A stretch of 64,000 bases of DNA, from positions 18,955 through 82,954 of the forward strand of contig NZ_MJEI01000084.1 in NCBI RefSeq assembly GCF_002095395.1, given 5' to 3'. Each line of letters opens with the position of its first letter. The stretch's first letter is position 1. The notes beneath the pieces were generated by a model, which ran no database searches, was not told where the DNA came from, and saw only the letters and a program-made list of their open reading frames with translations. Origin of the DNA: Williamsia sp. 1135. GTDB lineage: Bacteria > Actinomycetota > Actinomycetes > Mycobacteriales > Mycobacteriaceae. Shown here piece by piece: positions 55,618 through 64,000 of this stretch. The position numbers and the translations under genes are program-made.

Positions 55618-56466
55618 TCAGGCTTTCGCCTTCTTCTTGTCGGGCACCAAAGCGTTCATCGCGACTTTGATGACGACACCGACGACGATGATGACGATGC
55701 CCAGAACCGTGCTCGTCGAATCGGTGATCAAGCCGGCTACACCGGTGATGATCACGAAGATCGGCACCCAGTCCCACAGCCGTGCCAGCGATTGCGGGAC
55801 TGCATCCTCTCCGGCCTTCGCCATCTCTTTGGCAACGGCGTACTCGGGGTAGAACTCGGTGAACGAGATCGCGAAGATGGTGCCTGCCAAGCCGATGATC
55901 CAGCCTGTCCAGAAGTTGTTGTTGTCGTTCAGGACGGCGTCACCGTAGAACCCAGCCGCCGCGCCCACCCCGAATCCGAGGACCCAGGACCAGGTGATCA
56001 TGTAGTTGATGTGGATGAACAATGGATTGTCCCACATCTCTTCGGGCTCAGACTCTTTCGCGTACTGCATGGTGAACGGTTGGCGAATGAGGATCGAGCC
56101 GAGGGCGAAGGACACCAGCGCGATGTTGGTCATCTCGCCGCCCCACATCTCGAGCCAGTCGACCACGCCGGCCGACGCGAACTGGGCGAGCAGCACCATC
56201 GAGGAGAAGTAGACGAGGTCGAAGACCTCGAGGAACTTGATTTTGCTACCGCGCCGATGGCTGCCGATGACGATGAGCAGAGAGAGGCCGAACGCGACTG
56301 CTGCGGCTTCCTCGAATCGCCCCGGGCCATTGATGAAACCCATCACGATCCATGGGGTCATACCAGCGAAAGGTGAATTCAGGAAGGCCGACAGACCTCG
56401 GCTGAACTTCGACTGGGGGACGACCGGCGAGACTGTGGTCTTATTCGGATCGATATTCTCTGTCAC
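55618..56466 (-). CDS. Polytopic membrane protein of unknown function
   Basis: 282 residues with about seven hydrophobic segments (for example WIVMGFINGPG, VAFGLSLLIVIG, YFSSMVLLAQFASAG, IGLAGTIFAISF, VLGIVIIVVGVVIKVAM) and a basic last few residues (PDKKKAKA). The segment between the third and fourth helices is rich in aromatic and acidic residues (ESEPEEMWDNPLFIH). No family recognised. Convergent with rlmB; upstream gene (56581) is on the same strand with a 114-base gap. Not part of the compared mycobacterial block. Confidence 0.7.
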   Translation of the reverse strand: MTENIDPNKTTVSPVVPQSKFSRGLSAFLNSPFAGMTPWIVMGFINGPGRFEEAAAVAFGLSLLIVIGSHRRGSKIKFLEVFDLVYFSSMVLLAQFASAGVVDWLEMWGGEMTNIALVSFALGSILIRQPFTMQYAKESEPEEMWDNPLFIHINYMITWSWVLGFGVGAAAGFYGDAVLNDNNNFWTGWIIGLAGTIFAISFTEFYPEYAVAKEMAKAGEDAVPQSLARLWDWVPIFVIITGVAGLITDSTSTVLGIVIIVVGVVIKVAMNALVPDKKKAKA

Positions 56467-56580
56467 GGCTACGTGGCCTTATCTCGCGTTGATGCTGAGT
56501 TATTGGGGATGACGCTGGATCCAAAGTGATGATGCTCAGTGATCGTAACGGCAGACCGGTTTTGTTACTGCGCAAAAGCA

Positions 56581-57351
56581 CTAAGCCGGATCGCCATTCA
56601 GGAAATTGATGATGACCGGATTGACAACGCCGGGGGTTTCGATCGGTATCAGGTGTGTACCAGGCAAGACCGCAAGTCGGGCGTTGGGCAAAACCCCGAC
56701 GATTTCCGCGCTGTGCTCGAGGGTCACCTCGTCGTGATCGCCCTGCATCACCAGAGTCGGTGCGGTGATGACACTGAGATCTGAGAGCGCGATTTCGGGT
56801 TCATTCGCGATCATCGTGGTGGTCTTCTCGAATACGACAGGGAAATGGTCGTCACCTTCGGGTGCGGCCGCGGCGTAATCAGGGCGGAGGAATTGCACGA
56901 TCTCGGAGTTGATGTCGTCGATGCTGTCAAGGAGTCCACCGGCGGCGCGGCCGGATGAGTTCAGGTACTGCCCGAGCACGACCATGCGATTCACCAGATC
57001 GGGTCGTTTGAGAGCAACCAGGAATGCGATGACGGCGCCGTCGCTCCAGCCGACGAGGTGAGCTGGACCGCCCACGACCTCATCGAGATAGACGATGGTC
57101 TCGTCGGCCATGGCCTCGTAGTGGAACGCGTCCATGACGTCCGCGCTGTGCCCGTGGCCGTGGCGTTCGGGTACGTACACCTTGAAGCCGGCGTCGACGA
57201 TCGGTCGGTACTGGCCACCCCAGTCGGCTGCCGCGGAGAACGCGCCGTGCAGGAGAACCACCGGGGCGCCGTCGCCGTCGACCTGGTGCCAGATCTCCGT
57301 GTCCGGAACTGGATGGTTGATTTTCACGTATCCGGTGTACTCGGTGCTCAT
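56581..57351 (-). CDS. Alpha/beta hydrolase
   Basis: 256-residue alpha/beta-hydrolase. VVLLHGAFSAAADWGG is the oxyanion loop, GWSDGAVIA carries nucleophile Ser103 (GxSxG), QGDHDEV has the acid Asp and LPGTHLIPIETPG the His. The PERHGHGHSAD segment follows strand 4. Such proteins include esterases, C-C hydrolases and haloperoxidase-like enzymes, so the substrate is unclear. ATG at 57351 lies 92 bases from the divergent carboxylesterase start. Confidence 0.8.
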   Translation of the reverse strand: MSTEYTGYVKINHPVPDTEIWHQVDGDGAPVVLLHGAFSAAADWGGQYRPIVDAGFKVYVPERHGHGHSADVMDAFHYEAMADETIVYLDEVVGGPAHLVGWSDGAVIAFLVALKRPDLVNRMVVLGQYLNSSGRAAGGLLDSIDDINSEIVQFLRPDYAAAAPEGDDHFPVVFEKTTTMIANEPEIALSDLSVITAPTLVMQGDHDEVTLEHSAEIVGVLPNARLAVLPGTHLIPIETPGVVNPVIINFLNGDPA

Positions 57352-57443
57352 GTCGTCGATCCTTGCAGAAAACCGGACAGTCGACCTCCCAAATCAACCC
57401 ATAGCGGGCGAGCGTCCGCTATCAGACCGATAGGGTCGAAAAC

Positions 57444-59006
57444 ATGGTGAGTGCAAGCACGAAGGTGACCCTGTCCGACGGTGTCGTCGAAGGAGTCCGA
57501 GACGGAGATTTCATTCGCTGGCGAGGCATCCCCTACGCTGCGCCTCCCGTCGGTGACCTGCGGTTCCGGTCTCCGGAACCGGCGATCCCGTGGAGTGGGG
57601 TGCTGGCTGCCGACAGCTTCGGCAACGCGGCTCCGCAGAACCCGAAGTACGCCGTCGTCGAGCGGGGCAAGCATCAGCCGGTCAGTGAGGACTCGCTGAT
57701 CATCAACGTGGTGGCGCCCGGCCGGACGTCGGAGAAGCCGCGCGCGGTGATGGTCTTCATCCACGGCGGTGCGTACATCCTGGGCTCCACCGCGACTCCG
57801 CTCTACTACGGTCACGACCTGGTCAAGCGCGGCGACGTGATCTTCGTGTCGATGAACTACCGGCTCGGACCGCTGGGCTACGGCGACTTCAGCCAGTTCT
57901 CCACCGCGGACCGGGTCTTCGAGTCGAATCTGGGTCTGCGCGATCAGGTCAAGGCCCTCGAATGGGTACGCGACAACATCGCCGACTTCGGGGGCGATCC
58001 CGGCAACGTGACGATCTTCGGTGAGAGCGCGGGCGGCAACGCGGTCACCACGCTGATGGCGACCCCGGCGGCGGGTGGGCTCTTCCATCGCGCCATCGCC
58101 GAGAGTTCGGCCCCGATGCTCACTCTGCACAAACATTACGCAGATCGTTGGGCCCGCAAGCTCACCGAGTTGTTGTGCGCCGACATGGGTGTCGACGATG
58201 TGGTCACGGCGCTGACCACGGCCTCGCTCGCAGAGATGGGCCGTGCCGGGCACCGACTCGCGCGCTGGGTCACCAAGGACACACCCGGGCTGCTGCCGTA
58301 CGGGCCGGTCGTCGACGGTGACTACCTTCCGGTGGCCCCGGTGGAGGCGTTTGCCGAGGGGACGGCGCATCAGGTCCCGATGATCATCGGGACCAACCGA
58401 AACGAGGGCACACTCTTCAAGCGGCTCCCGGATGGGATGCTGTCGACGGAGGAATCGATCTCGGCGATGTTCGCGAACACCGAACCCGATGCGCAGGAAC
58501 GGATCACCGGTTCCTATGGGGAGAAGCTGACCTCGCGGAACATGGTGCAGTTCGGCGGCGACTACATCTTCTGGGTCGGTACGATTGCGGTCACCCAGGG
58601 CCACTCCGAGCATGCGCCGACGTACGCCTATCGCTACGATTTCGCGCCCCGTCTGATGAAGTGGCTGGGGCTCGGGGCCACCCACGCGTCCGAGTTGCTG
58701 GCGGTCTTCGGGGTCTACCGGGGGCGGGCCGGCCGATTGCTGACCGCGGTCGGCGACCGTCGTGACGCCTTGCGGGTCACGTCGGAGATGCAGGATCAGT
58801 GGCTCTCCTTCGCCAAAACTGGTGAACCGCTGGAAAGTTGGCCCAGGTACACTCCGAAGGTCCGGGCTACCCGGATCTTCGATCGGCATTCCTATGTGGA
58901 GGTCGACCCGTGGCGGGCACGTCGCGAGGCGTGGTCCGGGTTCGGCGATTATGCCGCCAAGATCCCCGGTGCGGCGAAGGCAACCGAGGAGATGGAGAAC
59001 GTCTGA
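57444..59006 (+). CDS. Type B carboxylesterase
   Basis: 520-residue carboxylesterase/lipase of the type B (cholinesterase-like) family. RWRGIPYAAPPVGDLRF, the oxyanion motif FIHGGAYILG (residues 105-114), EDSLIINV, nucleophile Ser195 in FGESAGGNA, and the acid Glu in GTNRNEGTLF are intact. Catalytic His probably in LGATHASELLAVFG. No signal peptide, so cytosolic. It is divergent from an alpha/beta hydrolase, and its stop overlaps the next gene as TGATG, giving a small operon with a MaoC-type hydratase and a lipoprotein. Confidence 0.88.
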   Translation: MVSASTKVTLSDGVVEGVRDGDFIRWRGIPYAAPPVGDLRFRSPEPAIPWSGVLAADSFGNAAPQNPKYAVVERGKHQPVSEDSLIINVVAPGRTSEKPRAVMVFIHGGAYILGSTATPLYYGHDLVKRGDVIFVSMNYRLGPLGYGDFSQFSTADRVFESNLGLRDQVKALEWVRDNIADFGGDPGNVTIFGESAGGNAVTTLMATPAAGGLFHRAIAESSAPMLTLHKHYADRWARKLTELLCADMGVDDVVTALTTASLAEMGRAGHRLARWVTKDTPGLLPYGPVVDGDYLPVAPVEAFAEGTAHQVPMIIGTNRNEGTLFKRLPDGMLSTEESISAMFANTEPDAQERITGSYGEKLTSRNMVQFGGDYIFWVGTIAVTQGHSEHAPTYAYRYDFAPRLMKWLGLGATHASELLAVFGVYRGRAGRLLTAVGDRRDALRVTSEMQDQWLSFAKTGEPLESWPRYTPKVRATRIFDRHSYVEVDPWRARREAWSGFGDYAAKIPGAAKATEEMENV

Positions 59007-59464
59007 TGCGGGTCTTCACGTCGGCTGAAGAAATCCTGGCCGCTGTCGGGACCGAGATCGGCAAGAGCGAGTGGCTGACCATCTCGCAAGAGCGGGTCAA
59101 CCAGTTCGCCGAGGCGACCGGCGATCACCAGTGGATCCACCTCGACGTCGACCGGGCCAAGAAAGAGAGTCCGTACGGCGGGACCATCGCGCACGGCTTT
59201 CTGACCTTGTCCCTCGTTCCGTACCTCAGCGCCCAGATCTACAAGTTCGAGGGCGTCAAGATGGGCATCAACTACGGCAGCAACAAGGTCCGCTTCCCGT
59301 CGCCGGTGCTGGTGGGTTCGGCCATCCAGCTGACCAGCACCCTGTCCGAGGCGACCGACCTCGGAGACGGTGCATTGCAGAACACGTTCACCCAGACCAT
59401 CGCGGTCGAGGGTGGCAGCAAGCCCGCGCTGGTCCTGGAGATGGTCACCCGGGTCATCTTTTGA
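59006..59464 (+). CDS. MaoC-family (R)-enoyl-CoA hydratase
   Basis: 152-residue hotdog-fold hydratase. FAEATGDHQWIHLD contains the hydratase-2 Asp/His pair and YGGTIAHGFLTLSLVPYL the rest of the motif. It acts on enoyl-CoA esters to give (R)-3-hydroxyacyl-CoA. It resembles mycobacterial HtdZ-type (Rv0130) proteins in size and motif. ATG at 59006 shares a base with the carboxylesterase stop. Its own stop overlaps a TTG start of the next gene (TTGA). Confidence 0.85.
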   Translation: MRVFTSAEEILAAVGTEIGKSEWLTISQERVNQFAEATGDHQWIHLDVDRAKKESPYGGTIAHGFLTLSLVPYLSAQIYKFEGVKMGINYGSNKVRFPSPVLVGSAIQLTSTLSEATDLGDGALQNTFTQTIAVEGGSKPALVLEMVTRVIF

Positions 59465-59949
59465 GACGTGGCGTGTTCGCCGTGGGCCTGGTTCTCGCGG
59501 TGCTGACAATCGGCGGTTGCGGCGACGAGACCGCGTCCGCCGATCGTTCGACCATGAACACGACCACCACCTCCACGACCACCACGGCCACGACCACCGC
59601 GTTCACGCCGACGCCGGCGGAGCCGGTCTACGTCGCACCGTTCATCGATCGCGTCGAATGGGCGGCCACCGAGCAGGGCCCGAGCCTGCAGGTCTTCCCG
59701 ACCGACGCGGGCCGGTACGTCCTGGGCGAAACCGAACTCGACCCCGCCTGGGCTGAAGTGGTGGCACTCGAACCCACCGCCGACAGTCCCGGGATGCGCG
59801 AACAGTTCGCCTGTCACTGGCGGTTCGCGAGGATCGTCGCCCCGGACAAGACGAGTTGGAACCTGGAACCGTGGCGTCCGGTGGTCACCGACCAGGAGAT
59901 GATCGCGTCCCGCTGCAATCCCGGCGGCGCGGAAGAACAAATTCCCTGA
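59461..59949 (+). CDS. DUF2599-type lipoprotein
   Basis: 162 residues. Start TTG at 59461 (MRRGVFAVGLVLAVLTIGGC) gives a short signal peptide with lipobox IGGC, then a Thr-rich linker (TTTTSTTTTATTT), then a domain with EWAATEQGPSLQVFP, MREQFACHWRFA and SWNLEPWRP, which I assign to DUF2599 from memory. Its role is unknown; it is exported and lipid-anchored. The TTG start overlaps the MaoC stop by three bases, so it is the third gene of the operon. Confidence 0.75.
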   Translation: MRRGVFAVGLVLAVLTIGGCGDETASADRSTMNTTTTSTTTTATTTAFTPTPAEPVYVAPFIDRVEWAATEQGPSLQVFPTDAGRYVLGETELDPAWAEVVALEPTADSPGMREQFACHWRFARIVAPDKTSWNLEPWRPVVTDQEMIASRCNPGGAEEQIP

Positions 59950-59972
59950 ACCCGGCGGGCGGGGGAGCGCGA

Positions 59973-61373
59973 TCAGGCAGGAGTGATGGCCCGAACGACC
60001 TGGCCGACGCGCAGGACTCCCGCCGGATCGTGCTGGTCGGCGAGCGCACTGAGCCAGGCGAGGGTGTCCTCGTCGTAACAACGGGCGAGCCGCGCCGGAT
60101 CGCTACCGGGTGAGAAGTTGGGCAGCTGACCCACCGACCACGGCGCGACGGAGTCCATGATGGCAGCGGCGTGGGGCGCGACATGCTCGGCGATCGGCGG
60201 CGCCAAGACACCGATCGTCGTCAGGTTGTAGGCGGCTCCGCGGTGACAGAAGGCGCCGCGCTGCTCCGCCGGCCGTGACATCGCCCCACCGAGCAGCCGC
60301 ACCTCGACGACGACCTGAGGGGACTGCGAGTTCGGGCCTGCCAGGGCGACCAGGGCTTCGACGGCCTCGTCGCTGAGCTCTCCGAGCAGGGTGCTGTTCT
60401 CGTGTACGGGCATCGGGTCCACCGGGTCTGCGTGGATCGCTCCGATCGCTGCGTAGGGCATCGGGCCGACGATGTCGATCAACGGCTCGGCGATCGCACG
60501 GATGGGCGCGATCAGCGCTTCCGCCTCCGCATGGTCGGCCAGGGAGGCGTATCGGACGGCGAACGTGAGCTTGCCCGCCAACGGCGGCGGAACGGCCGGC
60601 AGCGGCGGCAGCTGCAGGAAAGCGATGGATGTGGTGGCGTGCTCGGGCAGGTCGACGCTCCACTCGCGCCATGCCCGCAACACGGCCGGCGCATCGGTTC
60701 CGTCGAAATAGATGGCCCCGCCGTAGATCTCGGAGATCGGTAGCAGGTCGATTTCGACCGACGTCACGATGCCGAGAGTGCTCTTGCCGCCGCGCAGTCC
60801 CCAGAAGAGTTCGGCGTGGTTCTCAGGGGATACCAGCAGGATCTCGCCCTGTCCGGTGACGAGCTCGAAGGAGCGGACGTGGTCGGACGAGAGCCCGACG
60901 GTGCGGACGAGGGGTCCGATGCCACCTCCGGTGAGGAAGCCGATCACCCCGACCCCGGGAGCCGAGCCGGCGAGCGCCGCCAGGCCGTGCGGGGCGGCCG
61001 CGTCGATGACCTGTTGCCAGCGCACGCCCGCACCGACTCGTGCGGTCCTGGCCTCGACATCGATGTCGAGGCCGCCGAGGCCTGCGGTGTGTACCAGGAT
61101 GGTGCTGTTGTCGATCGGCAGCGCCCCGTGCCCGGTGGACTGCACCCCGACGGTCAGGCCATGGCGTCCGGCGATCCGGAGCGTCGCAGCGACGTCGGCC
61201 CCGGACTCGGCGAACACGATCGCGCAGGGATCGACCGGAACCGCGACGTTGAAGGGGATCGCTCGTTCGGATCCGGGTTCGCCCGGGCGGGTGACCAATC
61301 CGGCCACTGCTGCCTGCAGTTCCGCGGTGGGGTCTGCGTTGGTGCTGTTGGGGGTCGGGGGCGAGATGGTCAT
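59973..61373 (-). CDS. FAD-linked oxidase, berberine-bridge/6-hydroxynicotine type
   Basis: 466-residue PCMH-type FAD oxidoreductase. ADVAATLRIAGRHGLTVGVQSTGHG holds the His that usually carries 8-alpha-linked FAD; no Cys for bicovalent attachment was seen where expected (VGVIGFLTGGGIGPLVR region). GLRGGKSTLGIVTSVE and the C-terminal substrate-domain and BBE tail (CYDEDTLAWLSALADQHDP) follow. ATG at 61373 is preferred to TTG at 61394. Substrate unknown. It is downstream of the disrupted regulator gene, on the same strand, which may once have controlled it. Confidence 0.85.
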   Translation of the reverse strand: MTISPPTPNSTNADPTAELQAAVAGLVTRPGEPGSERAIPFNVAVPVDPCAIVFAESGADVAATLRIAGRHGLTVGVQSTGHGALPIDNSTILVHTAGLGGLDIDVEARTARVGAGVRWQQVIDAAAPHGLAALAGSAPGVGVIGFLTGGGIGPLVRTVGLSSDHVRSFELVTGQGEILLVSPENHAELFWGLRGGKSTLGIVTSVEIDLLPISEIYGGAIYFDGTDAPAVLRAWREWSVDLPEHATTSIAFLQLPPLPAVPPPLAGKLTFAVRYASLADHAEAEALIAPIRAIAEPLIDIVGPMPYAAIGAIHADPVDPMPVHENSTLLGELSDEAVEALVALAGPNSQSPQVVVEVRLLGGAMSRPAEQRGAFCHRGAAYNLTTIGVLAPPIAEHVAPHAAAIMDSVAPWSVGQLPNFSPGSDPARLARCYDEDTLAWLSALADQHDPAGVLRVGQVVRAITPA

Positions 61374-61488
61374 CTTCGGTGGGCCTTTCGTCAATGGTCT
61401 GCGAGCTGATGAAAGCCAGCATGCGCCGAGGCCCTTGGCAGGTTCTTGGTCCGCTCATCCAAGAATGTTTCAAGAAAGCGGGCGCTTT

Positions 61489-62598
61489 TCAGGCCGACGA
61501 AGCGATTCGCCGCACCTCTGTGACCAGGCCATTCATGCCCAGTGCGAAGGCGGCGCGCGCGATGTCGTCGAGTTCGCGCGTTCTCGCAGCCGACGGTGAC
61601 TGCAGCGAGCATTCGAGTAGCCGACACCGCAGCGCCGAGGGGACCCCGCCGGTGTCCACCGCCAGGGTGCGAGCCTGATCGTTGAACCGGCGGGCTCGGT
61701 CGTCGTCGCCGGCACAGGCGTGCAGGCGCGCGAGCGCGAACGCCACCGGTCCGACGACCCCCACCTGACCGATGATCGCGATCCGATCGGCGAAGAGCTC
61801 CAGTTCGGTCAGGAATGCGTCGGCGTGCTCGACGAGCCCGTGGTCGGCGACGAGATGGGCCAGCAAGACAGCGTGTCCGAGTGTGGTCCAGACGTGGGCG
61901 GTACGCGCGGCGAGCCACTGCCGGATCATGGCGTCGGCGAGGTCGCGATCGACCGGGGTGCCGGTCGTGGTCGCCGCGCCGGCGGCCACCACACCTGCCA
62001 GCCCGGTGTCGCCGCCGGCGGCAATCAGCCCCCGAATCCATTGCACCAGTTCGGCTTCGTCCGCGACCGAACCGACGGTCACCAGACCCTGATCGCGGGA
62101 CAGGGCCATGGTCGCGACCATGCCGCTGCCCGCCACATACAGCTCGGTCTGTTCGTGGACGCGCGCGGCGATCTCGTGGTGGCGACGGGTTTCCGTGAAA
62201 TCGCCGCGCCAGAACGCGATCACCGCCTCCATCCACCGGAGTTGTGCTCGCAGCACCGGCAGGCCCAGGTCTTCGCTGCCCTCAATACCGTGCCGCAGAT
62301 GTCGGGTGGCGGCGTCGACTTCGCCGAGATTCATCGTCGCCATGGTGGCGATCGAGTGGGCGATCACCGTGTCCACCCGGGACTGCCGATGACCGAGGGC
62401 AAAGAGTTGCTCGATCAGTTCCGGCACCTGGTGGCTGTGGGTCGCGACACCGGAGTAGGTGATCAACCGGGCCATCAGCACCTCTGCGGCGACGTCGGGA
62501 TCTCCGAGTTCGGCGGCCAGGTCCATCGCCCGGGTGATGTATCCGGCTGCGACGTCGGGGTCTGGGTTGTAACAGTGACCGACGCTGAGGGCGCCTAG
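61489..62598 (-). pseudogene. 3' remnant of a large tetratricopeptide-type regulator, cut by an IS element
   Basis: About 369 codons remain from the IS junction (62598) to the stop at 61491. The helical repeats (for example YITRAMDLAAELGDPDVAAEV, MNLGEVDAATRHLRHGIEG; read as motif pieces, FWRGDFTETRRHHEIAARVHEQ) resemble the C-terminal domain of actinobacterial AfsR/SARP or LuxR-type (LAL) regulators. The N-terminal DNA-binding and ATPase parts must lie to the right of the element, outside this window. Frame and codon use are otherwise intact. A start inside the IS could express the fragment, but that is unlikely to be functional. Confidence 0.7.
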
Positions 62599-64000
62599 TA
62601 CTACAGCCGTAGATAGGTAGTTTCGGCGTGTTTGCGCTGGTAGGCGCGGTTGCCGCGGCATGATCTCGAGTTTGTGAAGACATCCAGATCAGCTGCGGCA
62701 ACCGCAGCACTGAGGGTAGACCATGAGCGGTGGCATGCGGGCCTGGATGGGTTGTTGGAGTCGTTCTCGTCGCGGTTCGCGCGGGTCGAAGCACGACGCA
62801 ACGCCGGTGCGCTGGTGCTGGGTTTGCTGGCCGATATAGGTTCCAAGAACTGCTGGACTATCGCCGAACTATCGGGCCATGGCACCCCTGACCGACTGCA
62901 GCACTTGCTGTCCCGCGCTAAATGGGACGCTGATCTGGTCCGCGATGACGTTCGCAGCTATGTCATCGACCACCTGGCCGACCCTGATGCGGTGCTTGTC
63001 GTTGATGAGACCGGCGACTTGAAGAAGGGCACCAACACCGTTGGGGTACAACGCCAGTACACCGGAACCGCCGGACGCACGGAGAACTGTCAGGTCGCGG
63101 TCTACCTGACCTACGCCGCCGCTCGCGGACACACCCTGATCGACCGAGCGCTGTACCTGCCGCAGCACACCTGGGCCACCGACCCGCAGCGAAGGACCAA
63201 GGCCGGGGTCCCTGACACGGTCGAGTTCGCTACCAAACCAGCCCTGGCAACCACGCTGGTCGAGGCGGCCCTCGACGCCGACGTTCCGGCCTCGTGGGTC
63301 GCTGGCGATGAAGTGTACGGCGCAGACCCGAACCTACGAAAAGCGTTGCACAACAGACAGATCGGCTACGTCCTGGCCGTCGGATGCAATCGGCAGGTCC
63401 CCACAGCCGCCGGGAAGATCCGGGTCGATGCCCTTGCTGAGAATCTACCGCCGCGGTCCTGGCACAAGATGTCTGCCGGCGCCGGTAGCAAAGGACACCG
63501 CTGGTACTCCTGGGCCTTGATCGCGACCACCGAGCGTCCCGATGTTGGCCTCTGTCACGTGTTGGTGCGGCGCAACGATAGCTCCGGCGAGCTCGCCTTC
63601 TATCGCTGCTACAGCCCGGCACCGGTGCCGCTGAACCAGTACGTCCGAGTCGCCGGGCGGCGGTGGACGGTCGAGGAATCGTTCCAGAGCGGCAAAGGCC
63701 TGACCGGTCTGGATCAGCATCAAGTGCGGACGTGGACGTCCTGGCACCGCTGGATTACCTTGGTCATGGCTGCGCACGCCTTCCTGGCCGTGCATACCGC
63801 CACTGAACGCCTGGCCCAACCCTCAGAACCTGGACTGATCCGGTTGTCGGTCAACGAGTTCCGCAAACTCTTCACGATCCTCGTCCTCACACCACTGCAT
63901 GCCATCGCTGACCCCCTCCGCTGGTCACTCTGGCGACGAAAACACCAATACCGAGCCCGACAACACCACTATCAACGCAGGTCACAACAACAATGAACCC
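62599..64000 (+). mobile_element. IS701-family insertion sequence (right end beyond window)
   Basis: The left end is placed after CTAG (62595-62598). CTAG fits the 4-bp YTAR target duplication of IS701-type elements, and the regulator frame ends here. The terminal bases TACTACAGCCGTAGATAGG contain a small CTAC…GTAG hairpin. One transposase gene reads inward. The right inverted repeat and second CTAG are not in view, so the boundary is an inference. Confidence 0.7.
62674..63996 (+). CDS. IS701-family DDE transposase
   Basis: 440-residue transposase of the IS701 (DDE_5) type. Acidic triad candidates: Asp in LVVDETGDLKKG, Asp in VAGDEVYGADP and Glu in RWTVEESFQSGKG. N-terminal DNA-binding helices (EARRNAGALVLGLLADIGSKN) and NCQVAVYLTYAAARGHTLIDRALYLP (motif in two parts) are typical. 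GTG at 62674 is chosen; a TTG at 62650 is possible. The stop at 63996 is complete, so the coding region is whole, and basic Gln/Arg/His residues end the protein. Confidence 0.9.
   Translation: MKTSRSAAATAALRVDHERWHAGLDGLLESFSSRFARVEARRNAGALVLGLLADIGSKNCWTIAELSGHGTPDRLQHLLSRAKWDADLVRDDVRSYVIDHLADPDAVLVVDETGDLKKGTNTVGVQRQYTGTAGRTENCQVAVYLTYAAARGHTLIDRALYLPQHTWATDPQRRTKAGVPDTVEFATKPALATTLVEAALDADVPASWVAGDEVYGADPNLRKALHNRQIGYVLAVGCNRQVPTAAGKIRVDALAENLPPRSWHKMSAGAGSKGHRWYSWALIATTERPDVGLCHVLVRRNDSSGELAFYRCYSPAPVPLNQYVRVAGRRWTVEESFQSGKGLTGLDQHQVRTWTSWHRWITLVMAAHAFLAVHTATERLAQPSEPGLIRLSVNEFRKLFTILVLTPLHAIADPLRWSLWRRKHQYRARQHHYQRRSQQQ

Overview
The window is high-GC actinobacterial chromosome from the mycolic-acid group (Mycobacteriales). 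Gene content and order point to a Gordonia- or Rhodococcus-like organism, but the genus is an inference. Pointers are a complete mce4 sterol-import operon, F420-type enzymes, CarD, DisA/RadA, MhuD, and gene order that closely follows several separate Mycobacterium tuberculosis blocks. These are the Rv3545c-Rv3547, Rv3515c-Rv3523, Rv3492c-Rv3506 and Rv3579c-Rv3592 neighbourhoods (recalled from memory, not searched).

Bases 1-38,400 are a sterol (cholesterol/phytosterol) uptake and side-chain degradation cluster. CYP125 (2022-3299) starts oxidation at C26/27. FadD19 and FadD17 activate side-chain acids. FadE26/FadE27, EchA19 and Hsd4A carry out beta-oxidation, and FadA5 is the thiolase. Ltp3, Ltp4 and a tandem-DUF35 protein look like an aldol-lyase module for C24-branched side chains. 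FdxD is a 3Fe-4S ferredoxin that probably feeds the P450. YrbE4A/B, Mce4A-F and two Mas proteins form the importer. Boxes resembling the KstR operator TNNAACNNGTTNNA lie before fadA5/cyp125, the DUF35/LLM pair, echA19/fadD19, fadE26/fdxD, hsd4A, yrbE4A and an aldehyde dehydrogenase, so one regulon ties them together. A foreign-looking segment (8.3-14.5 kb) interrupts the cluster. It holds a frameshifted AbiEi/DUF559-like gene, a stand-alone P450 resembling the CYP102/BM3 haem domain, a divergent TetR gene with a perfect 12+12 bp palindromic operator, a UbiB/ABC1 kinase, a DoxX-like protein and two further TetR genes.

Bases 38,400-55,600 are a conserved housekeeping block. It contains a PrsW-type protease with a membrane partner, a PrmC-like methyltransferase, MhuD-like haem monooxygenase, an alpha/beta hydrolase, a GT-C membrane enzyme, MutY, carbonic anhydrase, DisA (c-di-AMP), RadA, LpqE, CarD, IspD-IspF (isoprenoid MEP pathway), CysS and RlmB.

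Bases 55,600-64,000 are more variable: a membrane protein, an alpha/beta hydrolase, a type-B carboxylesterase/MaoC hydratase/lipoprotein operon, a berberine-bridge-type flavoprotein and the 3' remnant of a large regulator cut by an IS701-family element that runs off the window end.

Beyond genes, the window carries unusual intergenic palindromes. Four copies of one related ~50-56 bp hairpin family sit at 3.4, 20.4, 49.4 and 55.6 kb. A perfect 70-bp palindrome lies between convergent genes at 46.2 kb. A hairpin array follows the mce4 operon, and a 35-bp tandem repeat follows the carbonic anhydrase gene. No tRNA, rRNA, CRISPR array or riboswitch was recognised, and no stretch over 300 bases lacks a gene.
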